Part shown: piece by piece, positions 1-7,536 of the stretch
Position numbering within the stretch: the stretch's first letter is position 1
Layout of the letters: each line of letters begins with the position of its first letter
Assembly (NCBI GenBank): GCA_964645155.1
Contig: CAZYBG010000021.1
Span: 1-44,615 of the forward strand
Origin: CAZYBG01 sp964645155
GTDB lineage: Bacteria > Pseudomonadota > Alphaproteobacteria > Rhodobacterales > Rhodobacteraceae
DNA: 44,615 nucleotides
Direction of reading: 5' to 3'
The notes under the pieces: generated by a model
The model's database searches: none
Told to the model about the DNA's origin: nothing
What the model saw: only the letters and a program-made list of their open reading frames with translations
Translations under genes and position numbers: made by a program

Positions 1-529
1 TGCGCATGATGCCGAGGTCGGTGCCGGCATGCGGCTCGGTCAGGTTCATCGTGCCGGTCCAGTCGAGCGAGACCATCTTCGGCAGGTAGGTTTCCTTCTG
101 CTCCTGCGAGCCATGCGCGAGGATCGCCGAGATCGCGCCGTGGGTCAGGCCCTGGTACATGTTGAAGGCCATGTTGGCCGAGACCATCATCTCGCCCACC
201 GCGGTGCCGAGGACATAGGGCATGCCCTGGCCGCCGAACTCCTCGGGCAGATCGAGACCGTTCCAGCCGCCGTCCTTCAGCTGCCTGAAGGCTTCCCCGA
301 AGCCGGTCGGCGTGTAGACGACGCCGTTCTCCAGCCGGCAGCCCTCGGTGTCGCCGACGGCGTTGAGGGGCGCCAGCACCTCGGCCGAGAGCCGGCCCGC
401 CTCGTTCAGCACGGCTTCGGTGACGTCGCGTTCAAGCTCGGCATAGCCCGGCACGGCGCTTTCGGTCACCTTGAGGACCTCGTGCAGCACGAACTGCATG
501 TCCTTCACGGGGGCGGTGTAGCTCGGCAT
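1..529 (-). CDS. Acyl-CoA dehydrogenase, N-terminal part (runs off the window)
   Basis: Only the first ~176 residues are present; the gene continues beyond position 1. It opens MPSYTAPVKDMQFVLHEVL, the N-terminal extension typical of large acyl-CoA dehydrogenases of the kind that include 3-methylmercaptopropionyl-CoA dehydrogenase (DmdC). Further on it has the usual helical N-terminal domain and the start of the FAD/substrate strand (GTMNLTEPHAGTDLG, the T-E-P/D-x-x-G-T-D pattern). Such enzymes oxidise acyl-CoA thioesters to enoyl-CoA and pass electrons to ETF. The ATG at 529 is preceded by a purine-rich GGGAGAGAG stretch. The MerR gene just upstream on the same strand suggests control by a fatty-acid or branched-chain catabolism regulator. 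Exact substrate cannot be told from this fragment. Confidence 0.85.
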   Translation of the reverse strand, partial: MPSYTAPVKDMQFVLHEVLKVTESAVPGYAELERDVTEAVLNEAGRLSAEVLAPLNAVGDTEGCRLENGVVYTPTGFGEAFRQLKDGGWNGLDLPEEFGGQGMPYVLGTAVGEMMVSANMAFNMYQGLTHGAISAILAHGSQEQKETYLPKMVSLDWTGTMNLTEPHAGTDLGIMR

Positions 530-576
530 CGTCTCTCTCTCCCTTGATCTGCGGCGGCCCGCCGGCGGGCGGGCCC

Positions 577-609
577 GGGGGTCACGCGGGGGTCACGCGG
601 GGGTCACGC
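577..609. repeat. Three perfect 11-bp tandem repeats
   Basis: The unit GGGGGTCACGC occurs three times without interruption (577-587, 588-598, 599-609). The third copy contains the TGA stop codon of the minus-strand MerR gene (604-606), so the array straddles the gene end and the gap before the acyl-CoA dehydrogenase gene. It is likely a slippage product; no function is visible. Confidence 0.85.
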
Positions 610-1005
610 GGCGGCTTCCTTCTGGCGCATCGAGGCCAGCATCTGCGCGCCCCAGTCGATCTGCTGCTGCAGGTCGGCGATCGCGACGTTCAGCTCGTCG
701 CGCTGCGCCACCATCTCAGCCAGGCGCTTCAGCGCCAGTTCGTAGGTGCGCTTGAGCTGCGTCGTCTGCTGGTCGCCCATGTCGTAGAGGTCGAGCAGCT
801 GGCGGATGTCCTCGAGCGAGAAGCCGAAGCGCTTGCCGCGCAGGATCAGCGTCAGCCGCGCGCGGTCGCGCTTGGTGAACAGGCGCCGCGTGCCGATGCG
901 GATCGGGTTCAGCAGCTCCTTCGCCTCGTAGAAACGCAGTGTCCGCGGCGTCACCTCGAAGGTGTCGCACATCTCGCGGATGGTCATCGTGTCGTCGGTC
1001 TTCAT
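604..1005 (-). CDS. MerR-family transcriptional regulator (acyl-CoA dehydrogenase-linked)
   Basis: The 133-residue protein starts MKTDDTMTIREMCDTFEVTP and has the MerR winged helix-turn-helix at residues ~8-75, with the hallmark TPRTLRFYEAKELLNP and the second-wing/recognition segment RLTLILRGKRFGFSLEDI. Residues ~80-125 form the dimerising coiled coil. There is no cysteine-rich effector site, so it is not a metal sensor; it resembles the short regulators that sit beside fatty-acid and branched-chain degradation genes. I chose the ATG at 1005 because GGGAG lies 5-6 bases upstream, while earlier in-frame codons add a non-homologous leader. It lies upstream of the acyl-CoA dehydrogenase gene on the same strand and is a close paralogue of the next MerR gene. 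Target genes are inferred from position. Confidence 0.85.
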   Translation of the reverse strand: MKTDDTMTIREMCDTFEVTPRTLRFYEAKELLNPIRIGTRRLFTKRDRARLTLILRGKRFGFSLEDIRQLLDLYDMGDQQTTQLKRTYELALKRLAEMVAQRDELNVAIADLQQQIDWGAQMLASMRQKEAAA

Positions 1006-1072
1006 CAGTCTCCCTTTCACGGCCGGAATGCGGCGGTGAAATGCGGATGTCCCCCCGACGTTACAAGGATGC

Positions 1073-1088
1073 TTGACGTTCACGTAAG
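1073..1088. promoter_or_regulatory. Candidate MerR operator (ACGT-N2-ACGT dyad)
   Basis: TTGACGTTCACGTAAG holds two ACGT half-sites separated by two bases, flanked by TT and AA. This resembles operators of MerR-type regulators of branched-chain and fatty-acid catabolism (LiuR-like). It sits about 70 bases upstream of the first MerR gene, in the gap between the two MerR paralogues, so autoregulation is plausible. The assignment rests on motif shape and position only. Confidence 0.4.
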
Positions 1089-1203
1089 CGGAACGTGGCG
1101 TCACTTCCCGAATGGCGAAATCTCCCGCAAGCTGACCCAACGGCAACCGCAATTTTCTGAGGTCCAAACCGCTTTGGATGCCGTGCCTGCCGGCCGGGTC
1201 GAC

Positions 1204-1572
1204 TCAGCGCAGCGTCGCCGCCACGTCGTCGCGCAGCCGGCGCAGGTCGGCGATCGTCTCGTCGATCTGGCGGCGCTCGGTGTCGAGCACGCCGAGCTGG
1301 CGGTCGGCCAGCGCGACCCAGGCGCGCATCTGGCTTTCGGTGCCTTCCTTGTCGTAGATCAGCAGCCACTGCCGGATTTCCTCGAGCGAGAAGCCGAACC
1401 GGCGGCCGCGCAGGATCAGCTTCATCCGCGCCATCTCGCGCGGGCCGTAGAACCGGGCGCGCCCGTCCTTTTCCGGCGCGAGCAGCTCGATGTACTCGTA
1501 GTAGCGCAGCGTGCGCGGCGTCACGTCGAACTCGGCGCACATCTCCTTGAACGTCAGGCGTGTCTCGGCCAT
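1204..1572 (-). CDS. MerR-family transcriptional regulator, paralogue
   Basis: This 122-residue protein begins MAETRLTFKEMCAEFDVTP and follows the same plan as the neighbouring regulator: a MerR winged HTH with TPRTLRYYEYIELLAPEK, then KLILRGRRFGFSLEEIRQWL and a C-terminal coiled coil. The two align over their whole length with no long gaps. The ATG at 1572 is preceded by a GGGAGAGGC Shine-Dalgarno-like stretch. Longer in-frame starts would run backwards through the divergent thioesterase gene and are rejected. It is transcribed away from the thioesterase-thioesterase-MATE operon, with a 124-bp gap in between, so it may control that operon as well as itself. Its effector is unknown; acyl-CoAs are a guess from the gene context. 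Confidence 0.85.
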   Translation of the reverse strand: MAETRLTFKEMCAEFDVTPRTLRYYEYIELLAPEKDGRARFYGPREMARMKLILRGRRFGFSLEEIRQWLLIYDKEGTESQMRAWVALADRQLGVLDTERRQIDETIADLRRLRDDVAATLR

Positions 1573-1696
1573 GCCTCTCCCCCTGCGGGAGAATCTAGAC
1601 GCGCAGGCGGCCGAGGGCAAACGTTTCGGACCCGGGCCAGGGGGCCTTGCGGGCCGCGGCCGCGGACGGAATAAGGACGGGAGCGGAGGGCAGCGG

Positions 1697-2125
1697 ATGG
1701 CGGCCGACAAGGCGAAGATCGCGGCGCAGTTCATCGGTGCGCTGCCGCATGCCCGGGCGCTGGGCCTGCGCCTCGTCGATATCGGCGACGGCGTGGCCGA
1801 GATCGCGATGCCGTGGTCGGCCGACCTTGTCGGCGACCCGGCGACGGGCGTGATCGCCGGCGGTGCCGTCTCGGCGCTGATGGACACCTGCGGCGGCGCG
1901 GCGGTGATGAGCCATCCCGACGCGCCCGGCGGCACCGCGACGCTGGACCTGCGGATCGACTACATGCGCCCGGCGACGCCCGGGCAGGAGATCCTTGCCC
2001 GCGCCGAGGTCTACCAGATGACGCGGAGCGTCGCCTTCGTGCGGGCGACGGCGACCGACGGCGACCCCGCCCGGCCGGTGGCCACCGCCACCGGCGCCTT
2101 CACGGTCGAGGGGCGCGGGCGATGA
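1697..2125 (+). CDS. PaaI-type hotdog-fold acyl-CoA thioesterase
   Basis: The 142-residue protein has one hotdog domain of the PaaI/YigI class. The helix start VIAGGAVSALMDTCGGAAVM matches the family pattern HGGxxxxLxDxxxG, but with an A-G-G where most members have H-G-G. The strand TATLDLRIDYMRPA follows. These enzymes hydrolyse acyl- or aryl-CoA thioesters in the cytoplasm as tetramers. The ATG at 1697 is chosen because GGAGGG lies 6-7 bases upstream and the homology starts there; a longer frame reaches back into the MerR gene. Its TGA overlaps the ATG of the next thioesterase, so the two are translated together. Natural substrate cannot be read from sequence. Confidence 0.85.
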   Translation: MAADKAKIAAQFIGALPHARALGLRLVDIGDGVAEIAMPWSADLVGDPATGVIAGGAVSALMDTCGGAAVMSHPDAPGGTATLDLRIDYMRPATPGQEILARAEVYQMTRSVAFVRATATDGDPARPVATATGAFTVEGRGR

Positions 2126-2625
2126 GGGGCAAGCCCGAGCCGGTGCAGGTCGTCAAGCAGCGCCGCGACGCGGCGCTGAAGGCGCTGGTGGAAGGCGTGC
2201 CCTACATCCGCTTTCTCGGCATCCAGTTCGACCGGCGCGGCGACGAGCTGACCGCGATCCTGCCGTTCGCCGAGAAGCTGATCGGCAACCCGCTGCTGCC
2301 GGCGCTGCACGGCGGGGTGACGGCGGCGTTCCTGGAGGTGACGGCGGTCATCGAGCTGTCCTGGTCGCTGCTCTGGGAGGAGATGGAGCAGGGCGCGCTC
2401 GACCCCGCGGCGCTGACGCCGGGCGCGCTGCCGCGGCTGCCGAAGACGATCGACTTCACGGTCGACTACCTGCGCTCGGGCCTGCCGCGCGACGCCTACG
2501 CGCGGGCGCGGGTCAACCGGTCGGGCCGGCGCTACGCGAGCGTGCATGTCGAGGCCTGGCAGGACAACCGGGCCCGGCTCTTCGCGCAGGCGACGGGACA
2601 TTTCCTGATGCCCGCGCGGGAATGA
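2122..2625 (+). CDS. Second PaaI-type thioesterase
   Basis: A 167-residue hotdog protein, divergent from its upstream neighbour. It carries LLPALHGGVTAAFLEVTAVI, with the canonical H-G-G of the PaaI active-site helix (which the upstream paralogue lacks), and the central strand TIDFTVDYLRSG. The insert around SWSLLWEEMEQGALDPAAL is longer than in typical family members. The ATG lies inside the previous gene's end (ATGA, 2122-2125), and its own TGA overlaps the ATG of the MATE gene in the same way. Two unlike hotdog subunits encoded in tandem could form a hetero-oligomer in which one half supplies the histidine; that is inference. Confidence 0.8.
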   Translation: MRGKPEPVQVVKQRRDAALKALVEGVPYIRFLGIQFDRRGDELTAILPFAEKLIGNPLLPALHGGVTAAFLEVTAVIELSWSLLWEEMEQGALDPAALTPGALPRLPKTIDFTVDYLRSGLPRDAYARARVNRSGRRYASVHVEAWQDNRARLFAQATGHFLMPARE

Positions 2626-3947
2626 GCGGGCCCGCGGCCGGGCCCGTCAGCCATGCCCGGGTCCTGAGGATCGCGCTGCCGATCGTGCTGTCGAACGCGA
2701 CCGTGCCGATCCTCGGCGCGGTCGATACCGCCGTGGTCGGCCAGCTGGGCCAGGCCGCGCCGATCGGGGCGGTCGGCCTCGGCGCCATCGTCCTGTCGGC
2801 CGTCTACTGGATCTTCGGGTTCCTCCGCATGGGCACGACCGGGCTGGCGAGCCAGGCCCATGGTGCCGGCGACGCGGCCGAGGTCGCGGCGCTGCTGACG
2901 CGGGTCCTGATGATCGGCGCCGCGGCGGGGCTGGCGCTGATCGTCCTTCAGCAGGCGATCTTCGCGGGCGCCTTCGCACTGGCGCCGGCCTCGGCCGAAG
3001 TCGAGGCGCTGGCGCGCGACTACATGGCGATCCGCGTCTGGTCGGCGCCCGCCGCCATCGCGCTCTACGGCGTGACCGGCTGGCTGATCGCGCTGGAGCG
3101 CACGCGCGCGGTGCTGGCGATCCAGCTCTGGATGAACGGCGTCAACATCGTGCTCGACCTGTGGTTCGTGCTCGGCCTCGGCTGGGGCGTCGGTGGCGTC
3201 GCCCTCGCCACGCTGCTTGCGGAATGGTCGGGGCTGGCGCTCGGCCTCTGGTTCTGCCGTGCCGCGCTGCGCGGTCCTGCGGCCCGGGCATGGGCGCAGG
3301 TGTTCGACCGGCCGCGGCTGGTCCGCATGGCGTCGGTCAACGGCGACATCCTGATCCGCTCGGTCCTGCTGCAGGCGATCTTCGTGTCGTTCCTGTTCCT
3401 TGGCTCGGGGCTGGGCGACGTGGCGCTCGCCGCCAACCAGGTGCTCATGCAGTTCCTCCTGATCACGGCCTACGCGCTCGACGGCTTCGCCTTCGCGGCC
3501 GAGGCGCTGGTGGGCCAGGCGGTGGGCGCGCGGGCGCGCGCCGGGTTCCGCCGCAGCGCGGTGCTGACAAGCGTGTGGGGCCTGGCCACCGCCGGGCTTC
3601 TCGCGCTGGCCTTCGCGTTGGCGGGCGGGGCCATCATCGACGCGATGACGACGGCCGAGCAGGTCCGCGCCGCGGCGCGCGACTACCTGCCCTGGATGGT
3701 CGCCGCGCCGCTGGTGGGGGCCGCCGCCTGGATGCTCGACGGGATCTTCATCGGCGCCACCCGCACCCGCGACATGCGCAACATGATGGCCGTCTCGGCG
3801 GCGATCTACGCGCTGGCGGTCGCGCTGCTGGTGCCGGGCTTCGGCAATCACGGCCTCTGGATGGCGCTCCTGGTCTCGTTCGTCGCCCGCGGGCTGTCGC
3901 TCGGGCTGCGCTACCCGGGGCTCGAGCGGGGGCTGGGGGCGGCCTGA
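2622..3947 (+). CDS. MATE-family multidrug/cation efflux transporter (DinF-like)
   Basis: A 441-residue polytopic inner-membrane protein with about 12 hydrophobic helices in two similar halves. The first helix region has the MATE signature IVLSNATVPILGAVDTAVVGQLG, close to members annotated DinF/NorM, and helix 7-8 has ANQVLMQFLLITAYALDGFA, the matching motif of the second half. Such proteins expel cationic drugs or metabolites in exchange for Na+ or H+. The ATG overlaps the stop of the second thioesterase (ATGA), making it the third member of a tightly coupled operon. The coupling to thioesterases is unusual and may hint at export of a product or at a simple housekeeping cluster. Confidence 0.88.
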   Translation: MSGPAAGPVSHARVLRIALPIVLSNATVPILGAVDTAVVGQLGQAAPIGAVGLGAIVLSAVYWIFGFLRMGTTGLASQAHGAGDAAEVAALLTRVLMIGAAAGLALIVLQQAIFAGAFALAPASAEVEALARDYMAIRVWSAPAAIALYGVTGWLIALERTRAVLAIQLWMNGVNIVLDLWFVLGLGWGVGGVALATLLAEWSGLALGLWFCRAALRGPAARAWAQVFDRPRLVRMASVNGDILIRSVLLQAIFVSFLFLGSGLGDVALAANQVLMQFLLITAYALDGFAFAAEALVGQAVGARARAGFRRSAVLTSVWGLATAGLLALAFALAGGAIIDAMTTAEQVRAAARDYLPWMVAAPLVGAAAWMLDGIFIGATRTRDMRNMMAVSAAIYALAVALLVPGFGNHGLWMALLVSFVARGLSLGLRYPGLERGLGAA

Positions 3948-3957
3948 GCCCCGCGGG

Positions 3958-4725
3958 TCAGGCGAACTGCTCCTGGATCAGCCGCTCCTCGAGGCCGTGG
4001 CCGGGGTCGAACAGCAGGCGGTGCCGCACCCGCCCCTCGCTTTCCACCTCGACCGTCACCGCATTGGTCGAGGACCGGCTGTCGGCATCGGCCATGACCG
4101 GGCGCTTGGCGGGCTCGAGCACGTCGAAGCGGACCTTCGCCGATTTCGGCAGGAGCGCCCCGCGCCAGCGGCGCGGCCGGAATGCCGCCATCGCCGTCAG
4201 CGCGAGGACGTCGGCGCCGATCGGCAGGATCGGGCCGTGGGCGGAGTAGTTGTAGGCGGTGGACCCCGCCGGGGTGGCGACCAGCGCGCCGTCGCACACC
4301 AGTTCCTCCATCCGCACCCGGCCGTCCACCGTGATGCGCAGCTTGGCCGCCTGCGGCCCGGCGCGCAGGAGCGAGACCTCGTTGATTGCCAGCGCCTCGG
4401 TCACCTGCCCGTCGGCCGCGGTGGCGCGCATCCGGAGCGGATTGATCACCTCCTCGGCCGCGCGGGCGAGGCGCGCGGGCAGGCCGTCCTCGGCATATTC
4501 GTTCATCAGGAAGCCGATGGTGCCGCAGTTCATGCCGTAGACCGGCAGGTCGAGATGCTGCGTGGCGTTGAGCGTCTGCAGCATGAAGCCGTCGCCGCCG
4601 AGCGCGACGATCACCTCGGCGGCGTCGGGCGGCGCGTTGCCGTGGCGGCCCGACAGCGTCGCCAGCGCGGTCCGCGCGATGTCGGTCTCGCTCGCCAGGA
4701 AGGCGATGTTCCGGGGCTCGGCCAT
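3958..4725 (-). CDS. nadK: NAD kinase
   Basis: A 255-residue cytoplasmic enzyme that phosphorylates NAD to NADP. It has the ATP-NAD kinase motif ALGGDGFMLQTL at residues ~42-53 (the GGDG loop with its essential Asp), the NEVSLLR motif near residue 140, and the loop VATPAGSTAYNYSAHGPIL near residue 175 that lines the active site. The length matches the alphaproteobacterial family. The ATG at 4725 is preceded by a strong GGAGGAAGG. It is convergent with the MATE gene (10-bp gap) and divergent from glyA. Confidence 0.93.
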   Translation of the reverse strand: MAEPRNIAFLASETDIARTALATLSGRHGNAPPDAAEVIVALGGDGFMLQTLNATQHLDLPVYGMNCGTIGFLMNEYAEDGLPARLARAAEEVINPLRMRATAADGQVTEALAINEVSLLRAGPQAAKLRITVDGRVRMEELVCDGALVATPAGSTAYNYSAHGPILPIGADVLALTAMAAFRPRRWRGALLPKSAKVRFDVLEPAKRPVMADADSRSSTNAVTVEVESEGRVRHRLLFDPGHGLEERLIQEQFA

Positions 4726-4890
4726 GCCTTCCTCCGCTGCTGCCCGCCAGTCATTGCCCGCGGGGGCGGGAAACTCAAGCGCCGCAGCGCCGGGGCGGAA
4801 TGCCGCTTTCGCGCTTTCCGGGTGGGGGTGTTTCCGCTAGATACCCCCGCATCATGCTGCGGCATCCCCGGGCCGAGGAGGGCATCACCC

Positions 4891-6186
4891 ATGAACGCAC
4901 CGCATCGCGACGGCGGCTTCTTCAGCGACGACCTTCAGGCGCGCGACGCCGAGATCTTCGGCGCGATCCGCCAGGAAGTGGGCCGCCAGCGCGACGAGAT
5001 CGAGCTTATCGCGAGCGAGAACATCGTCAGCCGCGCGGTGCTGGAAGCGCAGGGCTCGGTGATGACGAACAAGTATGCCGAGGGGTATCCGGGGCGCCGC
5101 TACTATGGCGGCTGCCAGTATGTCGACATCGCCGAGACCCTGGCGATCGAGAGGGCCAGGCAGCTCTTCGGCTGCGGCTTCGCCAACGTGCAGCCGCATT
5201 CCGGCAGCCAGGCCAACCAGGGCGTGTTCACCGCACTGATCCAGCCCGGCGACACGATCCTCGGGATGAGCCTTGATGCCGGCGGCCACCTGACCCATGG
5301 CGCGAAGCCGAACCAGTCGGGCAAGTGGTTCAACGCCGTCCAGTACGGCGTGCGCAGGCAGGACCTGACGCTCGACTACGACCAGATGGCCGAGCTTGCG
5401 ACCGAGCACCGGCCGAAGCTGATCATCGCCGGCGGCTCGGCCATCCCGCGGGTCATCGACTTCGCCCGGATGCGCCGGATCGCCGACAGCGTCGGCGCCT
5501 GGCTGCTGGCCGACGTGGCGCATTACGCCGGACTGATCGCGGCCGGCATCTACCCCTCGCCCTTCCCGCACGCCCATGTCGTGACGACGACGACGCACAA
5601 GACACTGCGCGGCCCGCGCGGCGGGATGATCCTGACCAACGACGAGGAGATCGCGAAGAAGGTCAACTCGGCGATCTTCCCCGGCATCCAGGGCGGGCCG
5701 CTGATGCATGTCATCGCCGCCAAGGCCGTGGCCTTCGGCGAGGCGCTGCGGCCGGAATTCGCGACCTACCAGAAGCAGGTCGTCGCCAATGCGCAGGCGC
5801 TGGCCGACGAGCTGATGAAGGGCGGCCTCGACATCGTGACCGGCGGCACCGACTGCCACCTGATGCTCGTGGACCTGCGGCCCAAGGGCGTCAAGGGCAA
5901 CGCGACCGAGAAGGCGCTCGGCCGCGCCCGCATCACCTGCAACAAGAACGGCATCCCGTTCGACACCGAGAAGCCGGCGATCACCAGCGGCGTGCGCCTC
6001 GGCTCGCCCGCCGGCACCACGCGCGGCTTCGGCGAGGCCGAGTTCCGCCAGATCGGGCGCTGGATCACCGAGGTCGTCGACGGACTTGCCGCCCATGACG
6101 AGGACGGCAACGGCGCGGCCGAGGCCAGGGTCAAGGCCGAGGTTGCCGCGCTCTGCGCCCGGTTCCCGATCTATCCCGGCCTCTGA
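4891..6186 (+). CDS. glyA: Serine hydroxymethyltransferase
   Basis: A 431-residue PLP enzyme that interconverts serine and glycine with tetrahydrofolate, the main source of one-carbon units. Near the start is the substrate/PLP region IELIASENIVSRAVLEAQGS, then NKYAEGYPGRRYYGG. The Schiff-base lysine lies in TTTTHKTLRGPRGG at about residue 237. The glycine-rich segment GVRLGSPAGTTRGFG near the C-terminus is also canonical. The ATG at 4891 follows GAGGAGGG and gives the usual family length; longer frames start inside the divergent nadK gene. The 165-bp gap to nadK must hold both promoters; I see no convincing riboswitch there. Confidence 0.96.
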   Translation: MNAPHRDGGFFSDDLQARDAEIFGAIRQEVGRQRDEIELIASENIVSRAVLEAQGSVMTNKYAEGYPGRRYYGGCQYVDIAETLAIERARQLFGCGFANVQPHSGSQANQGVFTALIQPGDTILGMSLDAGGHLTHGAKPNQSGKWFNAVQYGVRRQDLTLDYDQMAELATEHRPKLIIAGGSAIPRVIDFARMRRIADSVGAWLLADVAHYAGLIAAGIYPSPFPHAHVVTTTTHKTLRGPRGGMILTNDEEIAKKVNSAIFPGIQGGPLMHVIAAKAVAFGEALRPEFATYQKQVVANAQALADELMKGGLDIVTGGTDCHLMLVDLRPKGVKGNATEKALGRARITCNKNGIPFDTEKPAITSGVRLGSPAGTTRGFGEAEFRQIGRWITEVVDGLAAHDEDGNGAAEARVKAEVAALCARFPIYPGL

Positions 6187-6234
6187 GCAGCCCCCGACGG
6201 GCGTCCGGCGGCCCCCGGGCGGGCCGCAGGCGGG

Positions 6235-6606
6235 CTAGAGAAAGCCGCGCCAGCGCAGATAGGTGACAAGGCCGGCCGAGACGGCGAGCAGGCCGAACGA
6301 CGCCGAGGCGAGCACGCCGAGCGCGGCGCCGACGCGCCGCCCGGTGGCGTCGATCTTCTTCAGATGCGCCTCGACCTCGGCGAAGGCCCGGGCGAGCGCG
6401 GCGGGGTCGTTCTGTCGCGCGAGCCGGGGGTTGGCCTCGCGCCCGGCGGCCTCGGCGATCGCGCGCGCCTGGCGCCGGATGCGCGCGGGCAGCCGGCGGC
6501 CGGCCCGGTCCAGCCGGTCCTCGAGCCCGGCGCCGCGCACGCCGAGCTTCTCGTGCAGAAGCTCGGAGAGCGTCACCGCCATCTCGCCGGCCGTCTTCAC
6601 CCGCAT
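6235..6606 (-). CDS. Hypothetical protein with C-terminal membrane helix
   Basis: A 123-residue protein I do not recognise. Residues 1-90 are polar, rich in Arg and Ala and probably helical (LSELLHEKLGVRGAGLEDRL at the front). Residues ~95-117 (VGAALGVLASASFGLLAVSA) form one membrane helix, followed by a short basic tail. This suggests a cytoplasmic helical domain tethered to the inner membrane. Start choice is uncertain: ATG 6606 is used here, and ATG 6582 (MAVTLSELL) is also possible. It is convergent with glyA and divergent from the hydrolase gene. Confidence 0.6.
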   Translation of the reverse strand: MRVKTAGEMAVTLSELLHEKLGVRGAGLEDRLDRAGRRLPARIRRQARAIAEAAGREANPRLARQNDPAALARAFAEVEAHLKKIDATGRRVGAALGVLASASFGLLAVSAGLVTYLRWRGFL

Positions 6607-6698
6607 TCCCGAACCCGCCCTGCACCCATCGCGCGAGTCTAGGAAGCCCGGCCGCGGCAACGCAACGGTCTGGCAGGCGGAAGGGCCACGCGGTAGGC

Positions 6699-7469
6699 AT
6701 GTGTCCCATGTTGAACACGGTCGTCACCGGAACGCGCGGGCAGCAGCCGCCCCTCCTGATCGCCCACGGCCTCTTCGGGTCGGCGCGGAACTGGGGCGTG
6801 ATCGCGAGGCGCCTGGCCGAGGGCCGGCAGGTCCTTGCGGTCGACATGCGCAACCACGGCGCAAGCCCGTGGTCGGACGCGCACGGCTACGGCGACCTGG
6901 CGGCCGACCTGGCCGAGGTGATCGCGGCGCATGGCGGCGTCGCCGACATGGTCGGCCATTCGATGGGCGGCAAGGCGGCGATGCGCCTTGCGCTCGAGCA
7001 TCCCGGGGCGGTCCGCCGGCTTGTCGTCGCCGACATCGCGCCGGTCGCCTACGGCCACAGCCAGGCGCACCTGATCCGCGCGATGCGCGGGCTCGACCTT
7101 GCCGGCCTTGCCGGGCGCGGCGAGGCCGACCGGCGGCTTGCGGCGGTGGTGGCCGAGGAGGGGGTGCGGGCGTTCCTCCTCCAGTCGCTCGACCTCAGGG
7201 CCGACCCGCCGCGCTGGCGGCTCAACCTCGACGCGCTCGAGGCCGCGATGCCGCGGATCATCGGCTGGGAAGCGGTTCAAGGACGCTTCGAGGGGCCGGT
7301 CCTGTTCCTCTCGGGCGCCGCGTCGGACTACGTGCGGGCGGAGCACCGCGAGACCATCCGTGCCCTGTTCCCGAAGGCGCGGTTCGCGAAGATCCCCGGC
7401 GCGGGCCACTGGCTCCACGCCGACCGGCCGCGGGCGTTCGAGGCGGCGGTCGCGGCGTTCCTCGGCTGA
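6699..7469 (+). CDS. Alpha/beta-hydrolase (YbfF-like esterase)
   Basis: A 256-residue alpha/beta-hydrolase. The oxyanion-hole motif is IAHGLFGSARNWG at residues ~20-32, the nucleophile elbow is GHSMGG with the Ser near residue 88, and the likely catalytic histidine is in PGAGHWLHADRP near residue 235. The pattern VDMRNHGASPWSD after the second strand is typical of the YbfF/ABHD11-like esterase group, which cleaves short-chain or acyl-CoA-like esters. The start could be 6699 or 6708 (MLNTVVTG); neither has a strong Shine-Dalgarno. It stands alone, divergent from the small membrane protein. Confidence 0.83.
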   Translation: MCPMLNTVVTGTRGQQPPLLIAHGLFGSARNWGVIARRLAEGRQVLAVDMRNHGASPWSDAHGYGDLAADLAEVIAAHGGVADMVGHSMGGKAAMRLALEHPGAVRRLVVADIAPVAYGHSQAHLIRAMRGLDLAGLAGRGEADRRLAAVVAEEGVRAFLLQSLDLRADPPRWRLNLDALEAAMPRIIGWEAVQGRFEGPVLFLSGAASDYVRAEHRETIRALFPKARFAKIPGAGHWLHADRPRAFEAAVAAFLG

Positions 7470-7478
7470 TCCCCGGGC

Positions 7479-7534
7479 GCCGCCCCGTCAGCCGCCCCGT
7501 CAGCCGCCCCGTCGGCCGCCCCGTCGGCCGCCCC
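7479..7534. repeat. 12-bp tandem repeat between convergent genes
   Basis: Four full copies of GCCGCCCCGTC(A/G) (7479-7490, 7491-7502, 7503-7514, 7515-7526) are followed by eight more matching bases. The array fills almost the whole gap between the convergent hydrolase and PqiC-like genes. It is probably a variable-number repeat; it has no T-run that would make it an ordinary terminator. Confidence 0.85.
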
Positions 7535-7536
7535 CG

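Noticed and set aside
2532..3851. Long antisense frame opposite the MATE gene (439 codons)
   Set aside because: His/Asp/Arg-rich translation is the shadow of a GC-rich gene in the opposite frame; the plus-strand MATE motifs are decisive.
4726..4890. Possible riboswitch upstream of glyA
   Set aside because: The 165-bp gap to the divergent nadK gene shows no recognisable conserved core for glycine, SAM, SAH or THF riboswitches, so I could not support one.
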